From assembly GCA_003499925.1 (NCBI GenBank), contig DNRQ01000164.1, positions 17,455-31,393 on the forward strand: 13,939 nucleotides of DNA, in the 5' to 3' direction. The DNA is from Geobacter sp. Lineage in GTDB: Bacteria > Desulfobacterota > Desulfuromonadia > Geobacterales > Geobacteraceae. Made by a program: the position numbers and the translations under genes. The notes beneath the pieces were generated by a model. The model did no database searches, had not been told where the DNA came from, and was given only the letters and a program-made list of their open reading frames with translations. Position 1 is the stretch's first letter. Every line of letters begins with the position of its first letter. This document shows, piece after piece, positions 1 through 6,436 of the stretch.

Positions 1-87
1 GCAGTGGGGGCGGGGGGAGGGGGGAGGGCGAGGCTTATGTATAAAGGGGAGAGGGCTGCCGGTCTTCAGAAGATAAGCACTAATCGG
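1..87. repeat. Truncated copy of the GC-rich MITE-like repeat
   Basis: The left end is cut by the window. The G-rich core followed by 'gaggcttatg' and the right end 'agataagcactaatcgg' match the core and right end of the intact element at 688-847 ('gaggcttacg', 'agattagcaccaatcag'). The second internal hairpin of the intact copy is shortened here. Sequence beyond 87 differs from sequence beyond 847, which supports this as the element boundary. Bases 6-28 are G-runs separated by single bases. Confidence 0.5.
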
Positions 88-168
88 GTAAGGTTAAGGC
101 AAGAAGGGTCAGGTGGAAAAAGGCGCGAAAGCTCGCTGAAAAGAGCATGCCGGCCGCTTTGCTGAAGT

Positions 169-207
169 CCCCTCTCCCCTGGTGGGAGAGGGCTGGGGAG
201 AGGGGGG
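169..207. repeat. GC-rich hairpin repeat, no terminal repeats
   Basis: CCCTCTCCC (170-178) and GGGAGAGGG (184-192) form a perfect 9-bp stem with a 5-nt loop, followed by a G-rich tail. This is the hairpin-plus-G-run module of the element at 688-847, without its terminal inverted repeats. It lies about 60 bp beyond the stop of the minus-strand secreted-protein gene. It could stabilise or end that transcript, but no T-run follows it on the minus strand. Confidence 0.5.
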
Positions 208-249
208 AAGCTGACTCTTGCGGGGCTATTGTGCGGCAGGATCCGCACC

Positions 250-558
250 CTACGGTGGCGCCTCCGCAGGAACCTCCGCGGGAGCCTCCGCAGGCGCCTC
301 CGCAGGCGCCTCAGCGGGCGCCTCCGCAGGCGCCTCAGCGGGCACCTCCACGGGTACTTCCTCTGGAACTGGATCCGGCGCCGGTTCGACAGCGGGCATA
401 GACGCGCCCGATTCGTCTGCCGATTCCGCCTTTTTCTCCGCCGGATCGCTGCCGTACTCAACGATGTAGACGTCGTCCCTTTCCTCGATGCTCCCCTGCC
501 CGGCGTGTGCCGGCAAGGCCAAAGCCATCAACACAAGGCACGTCAATACTGTTTTCAT
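250..558 (-). CDS. Small secreted Pro/Ala/Glu-repeat protein
   Basis: I do not recognise a family. The 102-aa product begins with a signal peptide (residues 1-19, hydrophobic core then AHA) with likely cleavage before Gly20. A short acidic/charged stretch follows (about 20-50), and the second half is low complexity: about seven tandem PAEA/PAEV units at residues 73-100, encoded by a 12-bp repeat. I chose the ATG at 558 because GGAG sits about 7 nt upstream and the signal peptide starts there; an in-frame ATG at 579 has no comparable site. The repeat tract probably forms an extended, periplasm-spanning or wall-associated rod, as Pro/Ala-rich linkers do (inference). The gene stands alone among palindromic repeats. 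The tandem DNA repeat could vary in copy number between strains. The signal peptide, the ribosome site and the acidic character favour a real gene over a chance GC-rich frame. Confidence 0.6.
   Translation of the reverse strand: MKTVLTCLVLMALALPAHAGQGSIEERDDVYIVEYGSDPAEKKAESADESGASMPAVEPAPDPVPEEVPVEVPAEAPAEAPAEAPAEAPAEAPAEVPAEAPP
256..345. repeat. 12-bp tandem repeat within CDS
   Basis: A 12-bp unit close to 'gcctccgcaggc' is repeated head to tail about seven times with small changes, encoding the PAEA repeats on the minus strand. Its near-perfect units make slippage-driven length change possible. Confidence 0.7.
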
Positions 559-687
559 CTTCGCTCTCCAGAAATTCACCCGAATGTCCAGCCGCCGAAA
601 TAATGCCTCCGGATGGCCTACGCCAAAGGTCGAAATCGATTGTCAGCATGTCCGGTCGCGATGAGGCAGCGCTACTCATTTAGAGAC

Positions 688-847
688 CTGATTAGCGCTG
701 AGCTTCCGCTAGGTTTTCTCCCCTCCCTTGATGGGAGGGGCGGGGGGAGGGTGAGGCTTACGCAAGCTTTTCACCCTCTCCCCAACCCTCCCCCATCAAG
801 GGGGAGGGGGTGCTTCTGGGAGTTTGCGGAAGATTAGCACCAATCAG
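688..847. mobile_element. MITE-like element with inverted ends and target duplication
   Basis: The ends are imperfect inverted repeats of about 22 bp: left 'ctgattagcgctgagcttcc', and the right end read on the minus strand 'ctgattggtgctaatcttcc' (18 of 22 positions match over the full ends). 'atttagaga' occurs directly outside both ends (678-686 and 848-856), as a target-site duplication would. Inside are two perfect hairpins facing each other: 720-727 with 733-740, and 786-794 with 800-808. There is no coding capacity, so it would need a transposase elsewhere. The partial copy at 1-87 shares the right boundary. Confidence 0.6.
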
Positions 848-849
848 AT

Positions 850-1048
850 TTAGAGATGCTTCTCAATAAGTTTCCGTATCACCTTGCCGATGGCGCCCGG
901 AGTGTCGGGCTTCGGCTCCCTACGGACGTACCATAAATGGCAGGGAGTTACAATATTTTTGTAAATCAGCCCCTTCTGCCGCTATCCATCGCTCTACAAC
1001 GGTGGGGTCGATGTGCGGATCCCGCCACCCTCCCGACCCTGGAACTAC
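850..1048 (-). pseudogene. Possible decayed coding remnant (C-terminal fragment)
   Basis: Two adjacent minus-strand frames look protein-like but are split by a frameshift near 920-935. One (1048 down to 920) reads DPHIDPTVVERWIAAEGADL and onward to a stop. The other ends with EPKPDTPGAIGKVIRKLI before a TAA at 850-852. Joined, they would give roughly the last 65-70 residues of a protein. There is no start codon, and the upstream side is interrupted by a stop and the repeat pair at 1084-1171. I do not recognise the family. The terminal stop lies inside the right copy of the presumed target duplication of the neighbouring MITE-like element. Confidence 0.3.
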
Positions 1049-1083
1049 CTACCAAACAAAGGTACTGGCCAAAAATGGGACCT

Positions 1084-1171
1084 TCCCCCTTTAGCAAAGG
1101 GGGATCGAGGGGGATTTAGTCAGCTCAGGTGGGCAAAATCCCCCCTTGCCCCCCTTTGCAAAGGGGGGTAA
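1084..1171. repeat. Inverted pair of C/G-rich palindromic repeats
   Basis: Two copies of a 'ccccctttgcaaaggggg'-type palindrome with a 'gggggattt' tail lie head to head (about 1084-1117 and 1136-1171), their tails facing a spacer of about 18 bp. The whole can fold into one long imperfect cruciform. Repeats of this form are widespread intergenic elements in many bacteria. They do not encode anything. Confidence 0.6.
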
Positions 1172-1260
1172 AGGCACAGCCTTTGTTTTGGATATAGTTC
1201 CCTCCTCCTGCCTCTTGAGCCCTTGCACTTCCCGCATACCTTTTTTCATATAGACAAATG

Positions 1261-1308
1261 GAGAGCCGGTGTCGTAATATGTTTTCCGGACTCTTACGGC
1301 AGGCTCTC
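1261..1308. repeat. Long imperfect inverted repeat
   Basis: GAGAGCC (1261-1267) pairs with GGCTCTC (1302-1308) and, after a 2-nt bulge, TGTCGTAA (1270-1277) pairs with TTACGGCA (1294-1301) with one G-U. This gives a 15-bp bulged stem with a 16-nt loop. No T-run follows on either strand, so it is not a typical terminator. It may be an RNA structure or a relic of a mobile-element end. Confidence 0.5.
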
Positions 1309-1692
1309 ATTAGTGCCGGGGTCCGTTTCGGGCCAGGCATATTCAACATCCCGATATGTCGTGCTTTTTCGCAGCTGTGATGATCATGACCCCGGGGAGG
1401 GCGTCTTGAAACAACCGCACTGCCGTCCCTACGGCAAACCACGTTGGCACCCCGTCATTTCCCGCTTGACCCGCAGAGTACACTCTAATAATCGGGTACA
1501 AATAAAGGTAACCAGCCGTATTTGCAGTATTGTAGGTCCGGTGCGATGATTTCGTGCCGGTTCTGCTGTTCGGGACCGCTTGTTGCAGGAAGACGTGGTA
1601 CGCCCGGGCTCCCTGCAGCCGGGTCCAGAGGCCAAATGAGCCTGCTCTATTGCCGGGCGGGAAAAGACCAAAGGGTAAGTGAGTTGACAGCT

Positions 1693-1713
1693 GGCAGGAT
1701 CATCGATCCTGTC
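1693..1713 (+). promoter_or_regulatory. Palindrome in leader of secreted protein gene
   Basis: CAGGATC (1695-1701) and GATCCTG (1705-1711) form a perfect 7-bp inverted repeat with a 3-nt loop, extendable by a G-U and a G-C pair. It sits about 15 bp upstream of the ribosome-binding site of the next gene and just after a TTGACA hexamer (1684-1689) that lacks a good -10 box. It could be an operator or a leader hairpin. Confidence 0.35.
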
Positions 1714-1736
1714 CGTGGTGCCTAAAAGGAGGCAGA

Positions 1737-3761
1737 ATGTTTAAAAGGGTTTCTAGGCTGTTTCGCAAAAGAACTGCTGGGCTGAGCCTGCTGGTTGCCG
1801 GATTGCTGGCGCTTACTGCGCTGGTCGCCGCTCCGTCGTCTGCATCGGCCGCCACCGGCGCGGTTACCACGACTCACTGGAAAAGCGGCAGCACCGAGGG
1901 GTATTCCCTCGACGCCACCGTCAGCGTCTCCGCCGGTTTGGGTTTGGCGGACGTCAAGCTGAGCGGAGCCGGAATCAGCACCCCCGTCGATCTCATCGCA
2001 GATTCTCTCGAGGTGACTACCTACAGAGCCTCCATCCCCCTGGCGTCGCGTCCCGCGATAGGCGCCGCCTACACTCTGACCGTAAGCTATCTGGACAGCA
2101 CCACGGTGGAAACCCTGCCGGTAACGGTCAGCAACGTGATCGATGCCTTCGCCACGCCGGCAACCCCGGTGGGGGCGGTCGGCTCTTCGGCCCAGCCGAC
2201 CTTCAGATGGACGGCGCCTGCGACCCTGCCGGCGAACTTCCTCGAGTACGGTTTCTCCCTGACCGGCTCCGACTTCCAGTGGGGCACCAACCTCTCCGCC
2301 ACCGAGACCCCGTACGGCGGCACGCTGGCTCCTGCGGTACTCTACAACTGGTCGGTCTCCGTGCTGGACGCCAACGGCAACAGGTCCGAGAACCGGGTCT
2401 CCTTCATGCTCGGGGCCAACTTCTCCGGGAAGGTTACCGACCTGAACGGCGTGGGGCTCGCCGGAGTCTCGATCGACGTCTTTGACACGGTAGGCAACGC
2501 GAAGCCTCGCATTACCACCCAGTCCGACGGCAGCTACATCTACGGCGGCCTTGCGGCCGGAAGTTACAAGGTGCTCTTCAGCACCGACACGACAAGCGTC
2601 TATTACAACAACAGGCTGGATGAACCGTCCCTCCTCCCGGTCGCAACCGGCGTGGTGACCACCAACGTGAACGCCATCCTGGGCGGCTGGGGCGCCATTT
2701 CAGGCTCCGTCTTTCTCAAGGACAAGGTCGCGATACAGGTCGCGCTCTACGATGCCAACCGCGCTAGGGTCACTTCGGTGCCGGTCGTCAACATTCCGGC
2801 AGGGGCGTCGAGCACCTTCGGAAGCTACTATCTGAGCCTGATCCGCCCCGGAAACTACTATGTCAAGTTTACCGCCCAGGGGTATCCGGAGGTCTGGACA
2901 CCGCTCACCCCCGTCACGGTCAACGGCACCAGCCTTACCTTCGCGACGATCACCAGCGGTATTCCCACCATCACGAACTTCACCGTCGCCGCCACTTCAG
3001 CGTCGCTCACCGTTACCGGAATCAGCGTGACGGCGACGGAAACCAACGGGATCGGCGGCTACCTGCTGACGGAGAGCGCGACCCCCCCCGCCGCCACTGC
3101 AGGCGGCTGGAGCACGACCCCCCCGACCTCCTATGCCTTTACCGGCGTGGGAGCCAGGACCCTGTACGCCTGGGCCAAGGGGACCGCCGGGGTGGTCTCG
3201 GCGAGCGTCTCCAGGACGGTGAACGTCACCGTAGCCAGGACAGTGGCGGTGCAGACTACCGGCCTTGGCAGCGGCAGCGTCAACAGCAACCCCTCCGGCA
3301 TTGCCTGCCTCACCGGCAGCACCGCCGGCTGCAGCGCCAGCTTCGCCGGTGGCAGCACGGTGACCCTGATACCGTATCCTTCGCTCTCCTCCGTCTTTAG
3401 CGGCTGGAGCGGCGCCTGCACCGGCACCGGTAACTGCCAGCTCACCATCGACGCCGCCAAGAGCGTCACCGCCAGCTTCGCGGTCAGGCCCCCGCCGGTG
3501 CGCATCGACGGCAGGACCACCCCCTACTTCACCGTGGACGGGGCGCTCGACGCCATCCTCACGGTGGGGCAGACGGTCCGGGCCAAGAACGACACCTTCG
3601 TGGAGAACGTGATCATGACCAGTCCGGTGCCGATCCTGCTCAAAGGGGGCTTCACCGACGCCGCCTTCAGCACGAGAACCACGACCAGCTTCACGGTGGT
3701 CGACGGCACCCTGAAGATCCAAAAGGGTAAGCTCACGGTCGAACGGTTGAAGGTGCGGTAA
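1737..3761 (+). CDS. Secreted multidomain surface protein (FnIII/CnaB-like/InlB-like repeat)
   Basis: The 674-aa product starts with a basic N-terminus and a long hydrophobic signal peptide ending near SASA (residue about 38). The domains in order are: a beta-rich N-terminal module (40-135); a fibronectin-III-like domain (about 145-226); a carboxypeptidase-regulatory/CnaB-like domain (about 228-315, with SGKVTDLNGVGLAGVSIDVF); a second divergent one (about 320-400); an Ig-like module (410-498); an InlB-type 'bacterial repeat' with FSGWSGACTGTGNC and four cysteines (524, 532, 561, 567) that may form two disulfides; and a C-terminal stretch (590-674) like those of other Geobacter surface proteins. 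GGAGG lies 4 nt before the ATG. A strong terminator follows, so it is probably monocistronic. The domains point to adhesion or extracellular matrix contact, which is inference; no catalytic motif is visible. Confidence 0.85.
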   Translation: MFKRVSRLFRKRTAGLSLLVAGLLALTALVAAPSSASAATGAVTTTHWKSGSTEGYSLDATVSVSAGLGLADVKLSGAGISTPVDLIADSLEVTTYRASIPLASRPAIGAAYTLTVSYLDSTTVETLPVTVSNVIDAFATPATPVGAVGSSAQPTFRWTAPATLPANFLEYGFSLTGSDFQWGTNLSATETPYGGTLAPAVLYNWSVSVLDANGNRSENRVSFMLGANFSGKVTDLNGVGLAGVSIDVFDTVGNAKPRITTQSDGSYIYGGLAAGSYKVLFSTDTTSVYYNNRLDEPSLLPVATGVVTTNVNAILGGWGAISGSVFLKDKVAIQVALYDANRARVTSVPVVNIPAGASSTFGSYYLSLIRPGNYYVKFTAQGYPEVWTPLTPVTVNGTSLTFATITSGIPTITNFTVAATSASLTVTGISVTATETNGIGGYLLTESATPPAATAGGWSTTPPTSYAFTGVGARTLYAWAKGTAGVVSASVSRTVNVTVARTVAVQTTGLGSGSVNSNPSGIACLTGSTAGCSASFAGGSTVTLIPYPSLSSVFSGWSGACTGTGNCQLTIDAAKSVTASFAVRPPPVRIDGRTTPYFTVDGALDAILTVGQTVRAKNDTFVENVIMTSPVPILLKGGFTDAAFSTRTTTSFTVVDGTLKIQKGKLTVERLKVR

Positions 3762-3767
3762 CATCCT

Positions 3768-3800
3768 GCCCCCCCGGGCTCTTACCGGGGGGGCTTTTTT
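3768..3800 (+). terminator. Rho-independent terminator
   Basis: GCCCCCCCGG and CCGGGGGGGC pair (3768-3777 with 3785-3794) and are followed immediately by TTTTTT (3795-3800). It closes the surface-protein transcript and separates it from the radical SAM operon. Confidence 0.9.
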
Positions 3801-3866
3801 CGCGTAAGCCGCGATCTTCGCGACCCTCGCGCCTAAGATGAAACAATAGGATCTTCCGGGACATAA

Positions 3867-5339
3867 ATGACAGGATCGGCAACCCCTAGGAAAATAACCT
3901 TCGTAACGCCCCCCTACCATAGCGGAATTCCGGAACTCGCCGGACGCTGGATTCCCCTGAACTTCGTCTACCTGGCCGGTGCGGCCCGGCAGGCCGGGCT
4001 CAGAGCCGAGATTTACGACGCGATGGCCAAGGGGCATGGCTACCCCGAGATCGAGGAGAGGCTCAGGGAAGCAGGGCCCGACTACCTCGCCACCAGCGCC
4101 ATCACCGCTACCATCAACGACGCCCTGAAGACGCTGGAACTGGCAAAGCGGATCAACCCCGAAACGGTGACCATCCTCGGGGGGGTGCATCCGAGCTTCA
4201 TGTACCGGGAGATACTCCAGTCATCGAGCGCGGTCGATTACATCATCATCGGCGAGGGGGAGCTCTCCCTCCAGGAGCTGCTCACGGTGCTGGAGCAGGG
4301 GGGGGATCCCTGCGCCGTTTCCGGCCTGGCCTTCCGGCGGGGAGAGGCGGTCGTCGCCACGCCGAAGCGCTCCCTGATGGAGAGCCTGGACCGGCTCCCG
4401 GCTGCCTGGGACCTGCTCGACTGGCCGGATTACCAGTACTTCATCATTCCCGGCTCCCGTTTCGGCGCCATCAGCACCTCGCGCGGCTGCGACCAGGAGT
4501 GCGTCTTCTGCTCGCAGCAGAAATTCTGGGACCAGAGCTGGCGTGCCCGCGACCCCCAGCAGGTGGCCGACGAACTGCAGTACCTGTACAGCACCTACCA
4601 GGTCAACGTTTTCATGATCACCGACGAGTATGCCAGCCGCAACGCCCTGCGCTGGGAGGCCCTGCTCGATGCGCTGATCGCCAAGGATCTCCCGATCCAC
4701 CTGATCATGGAGACCAGGGCCTCGGACATCATCCGGGACCGGGAGATCGTCTGGAAGTACCGCAAGGCGGGGATCATTCACATCTCGGTCGGCATCGAGT
4801 CGACCAACCAGCAGACCCTGGACGCCATCAAGAAGGGGACGACCGTCGACGAGGCCAAGCAGGCGCTCGACATCATTCACGAGCACGGCATCGTCAGCGA
4901 GGCCTCCTTCCTGGTCGGCTTCCCCGACGAGACCGTAGAGAGCGTCAAGGCGACCCTGAAGCTTGCCCAGTACTACAACCCCGACAACGCCAATTTCTTC
5001 CCGATCACCCCCTGGCCCTACTCGGAGATGTACCAGGAGCTCAAGCAGTACATCACGGAATGGGACTATTCCAAGTACAACTTCATCGAGTCGATCATCG
5101 AGCCGAAGCAGATGAGCAGGCGCCAGCTCGATGTGGCCATCGTGGACTGTTTCCGCAAGTTCTACATGGGAAAGATCGCCGAGGTGATGATGATGAAGGA
5201 TACCTTCAAGCGGGGGTACATCGTGAGGGCCACCAAGCTGATCATGGGGAGTTCCTTCATCGTGAAGAAGCTCAGTGTCGGGACGCTGAACAAGATTCCG
5301 GCCAAGATCGAAGAAGTGGCGATGAGATTCAAGACGTGA
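3867..5339 (+). CDS. BchE-type B12-binding radical SAM enzyme (copy 1)
   Basis: The 490-aa product has an N-terminal Rossmann-type cobalamin-binding domain (about 8-150, with ILGGVHPSFM at 103-112 and GEGE at 129-132). It lacks the classical DxHxxG motif (DAMAKG at 51-56), so cobalamin is probably bound without a lower axial histidine. The radical SAM core (about 200-400) carries the cluster motif C208-x3-C212-x2-C215 within SRGCDQECVFCSQQKFW. This signature and later motifs (EASFLVGFPDET, TPWPYSEMYQEL, WDYSKYN) resemble BchE, the anaerobic Mg-protoporphyrin monomethyl ester cyclase. No other chlorophyll gene is in view and the presumed host is not phototrophic, so the true substrate is unknown; C-methylation, cyclisation or tetrapyrrole chemistry are all possible. 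The ribosome site before the ATG is weak. It begins a probable operon with the rhodanese and two-component genes. A paralog lies at 7812-9278. Confidence 0.85.
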   Translation: MTGSATPRKITFVTPPYHSGIPELAGRWIPLNFVYLAGAARQAGLRAEIYDAMAKGHGYPEIEERLREAGPDYLATSAITATINDALKTLELAKRINPETVTILGGVHPSFMYREILQSSSAVDYIIIGEGELSLQELLTVLEQGGDPCAVSGLAFRRGEAVVATPKRSLMESLDRLPAAWDLLDWPDYQYFIIPGSRFGAISTSRGCDQECVFCSQQKFWDQSWRARDPQQVADELQYLYSTYQVNVFMITDEYASRNALRWEALLDALIAKDLPIHLIMETRASDIIRDREIVWKYRKAGIIHISVGIESTNQQTLDAIKKGTTVDEAKQALDIIHEHGIVSEASFLVGFPDETVESVKATLKLAQYYNPDNANFFPITPWPYSEMYQELKQYITEWDYSKYNFIESIIEPKQMSRRQLDVAIVDCFRKFYMGKIAEVMMMKDTFKRGYIVRATKLIMGSSFIVKKLSVGTLNKIPAKIEEVAMRFKT

Positions 5340-5659
5340 CCCCCCCGCAGATGCAGCCCCGGGAACTTTCGCAAAGGATCGCATCCGGAGACCCCCCGAC
5401 CGTGGTGGACGTCCGGACCGGGATCGAGTTCCGGCGCGGCCACATCCCGGGCGCGCTCCACGTCCCGACCTGGAAGCTCCTTTTGGGGCTCGCCCCGCTC
5501 CCCTCGGACCGGCAGACGGAACTTGTGGTGACCTGCGAACTCGGCCCGCGCGCCATGATCGTCAAGGCGCTGCTGGGGCTCATCGGTTACCGCAAGGTAG
5601 TACTTCTCGCCGGCCACATGGCCGGCTGGCGGCGCTCCCGGCTCCCCCAGGATAGATGA
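5336..5659 (+). CDS. Single-domain rhodanese-like sulfurtransferase
   Basis: The 107-aa product is one rhodanese domain. It has the family motif VVDVRTGIEFRRGHIPGA (residues 23-40) and an active-site loop CELGPR (67-72) that fits CxxGxR, so Cys67 can carry a persulfide. Such proteins move sulfane sulfur between cytoplasmic partners. I chose a GTG start at 5336: it overlaps the stop of the radical SAM gene (GTGA), is in frame and suggests translational coupling. An ATG at 5351 is possible (102 aa), but no ribosome site precedes it. The C-terminus is short, ending soon after the HMAGWRR turn. The tight coupling suggests it serves the neighbouring enzyme, for example in iron-sulfur cluster or sulfur supply; this is inference. 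Confidence 0.8.
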   Translation: MTPPQMQPRELSQRIASGDPPTVVDVRTGIEFRRGHIPGALHVPTWKLLLGLAPLPSDRQTELVVTCELGPRAMIVKALLGLIGYRKVVLLAGHMAGWRRSRLPQDR

Positions 5660-5714
5660 CCCGCCCCGCCCGCCAACCGATCTTTTGCAAACCACCCATC
5701 GAGACGGAGAAAAC

Positions 5715-6428
5715 ATGCCGCAAGCCATCGGCCACCAAGACACCGTCCTGATAGTCGAAGACGACCATAATACCGCCGCACTGGTGGCAACCTATCTCAA
5801 GCGCGAGGGTTTTTCGACGGTGCTGGTTCACGAGGGGGGGGAGGCGATTCAGGCGGCCGCTTCCTGCAATCCGGTCTTCGTCATCCTGGACGTGATGCTG
5901 CCCAACGTGGACGGCTGGGAGATCTGCCGGGCGCTGCGCAAGTCGTCCAACGTGCCGATCCTGATGCTTACCGCACGGGAAGAGGAGATCGACCGGGTGG
6001 CGGGGCTCGCCATGGGCGCCGACGATTACGTGGTCAAGCCGTTTAGCCCGCGCGAGCTGGTGGAGCGGGTGAAGGCGATACTGCGGCGCAGCAGGCCCGC
6101 TTCCCCGCAAGCCCCGGCCGTGCTCTCCTACCACGGCCTGGAGCTCGATCCGGAGAAGCGCCGCTTGGCCCGGGACGGCCGCCCGGTCCTTCTGACCTCG
6201 TCGGAATACAAGATCCTGCACGCGCTGATGAGCTCTCCGGGGAAGGCCTTCTCCAGGGAGGAACTGCTGAACCACTGCTACCGCCACGGCGAAGCGGTCA
6301 TCGACCGGGTGATAGACGTCCATATCGGCAAGCTGCGCCAAAAGATCGAGGACGACGCCTCCAGGCCCCGCTACATCCTGACGGTGCGCGGTCACGGCTA
6401 CCGGTTCAGCGACGATAGCTGCGAGTAG
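5715..6428 (+). CDS. OmpR-family two-component response regulator
   Basis: The 237-aa product has a receiver domain (about 10-122) with the acidic pair D16/D17, phospho-acceptor D59 in ILDVMLP, T86 and K108 (VVKPF). A C-terminal winged-helix DNA-binding domain (about 135-232) ends with YILTVRGHGYRF, typical of OmpR/PhoB-type regulators. GGAG 5 nt upstream supports the ATG at 5715 over an in-frame ATG at 5685. The cognate kinase starts 8 bp downstream, and the rhodanese ends 55 bp upstream. All active residues are present. Targets may include the second radical SAM gene, whose upstream region holds 22-bp-spaced direct repeats at 7555-7587 (inference). Confidence 0.95.
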   Translation: MPQAIGHQDTVLIVEDDHNTAALVATYLKREGFSTVLVHEGGEAIQAAASCNPVFVILDVMLPNVDGWEICRALRKSSNVPILMLTAREEEIDRVAGLAMGADDYVVKPFSPRELVERVKAILRRSRPASPQAPAVLSYHGLELDPEKRRLARDGRPVLLTSSEYKILHALMSSPGKAFSREELLNHCYRHGEAVIDRVIDVHIGKLRQKIEDDASRPRYILTVRGHGYRFSDDSCE

Positions 6429-6436
6429 GGGAGAGG

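Larger units (their letters stand above)
1172..1736. other. Gene-free stretch upstream of the secreted protein
   Basis: No reading frame here has a plausible start, ribosome site and protein-like composition. The stretch contains a strong hairpin (1261-1308), a weaker GC hairpin near 1601-1621, and a palindrome before the next gene (1693-1713). The last ~190 bases are probably the 5' untranslated region of the 674-aa protein gene. I looked for the conserved bases of GEMM (c-di-GMP/cGAMP) and cobalamin riboswitches and did not find them. Confidence 0.4.

Noticed and set aside
1084..1171. CRISPR array
   Set aside because: The repeats are inverted, not direct, and have only one short spacer; no cas gene is in the window.
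1125..1442. Minus-strand 105-codon frame
   Set aside because: Its C-terminal part is only the translation of the palindromic repeat (PLCKGGQGGI pattern), and the rest has no family-like features or start site.
1535..1736. Riboswitch (GEMM or cobalamin) before the surface-protein gene
   Set aside because: The conserved bases of these classes are absent; only simple hairpins are present.
2997..4190. Long minus-strand open frame across the surface-protein terminator
   Set aside because: It runs through the strong terminator and opposite two well-supported genes, and its Gly/Ala/Arg-rich product has no recognisable motif.
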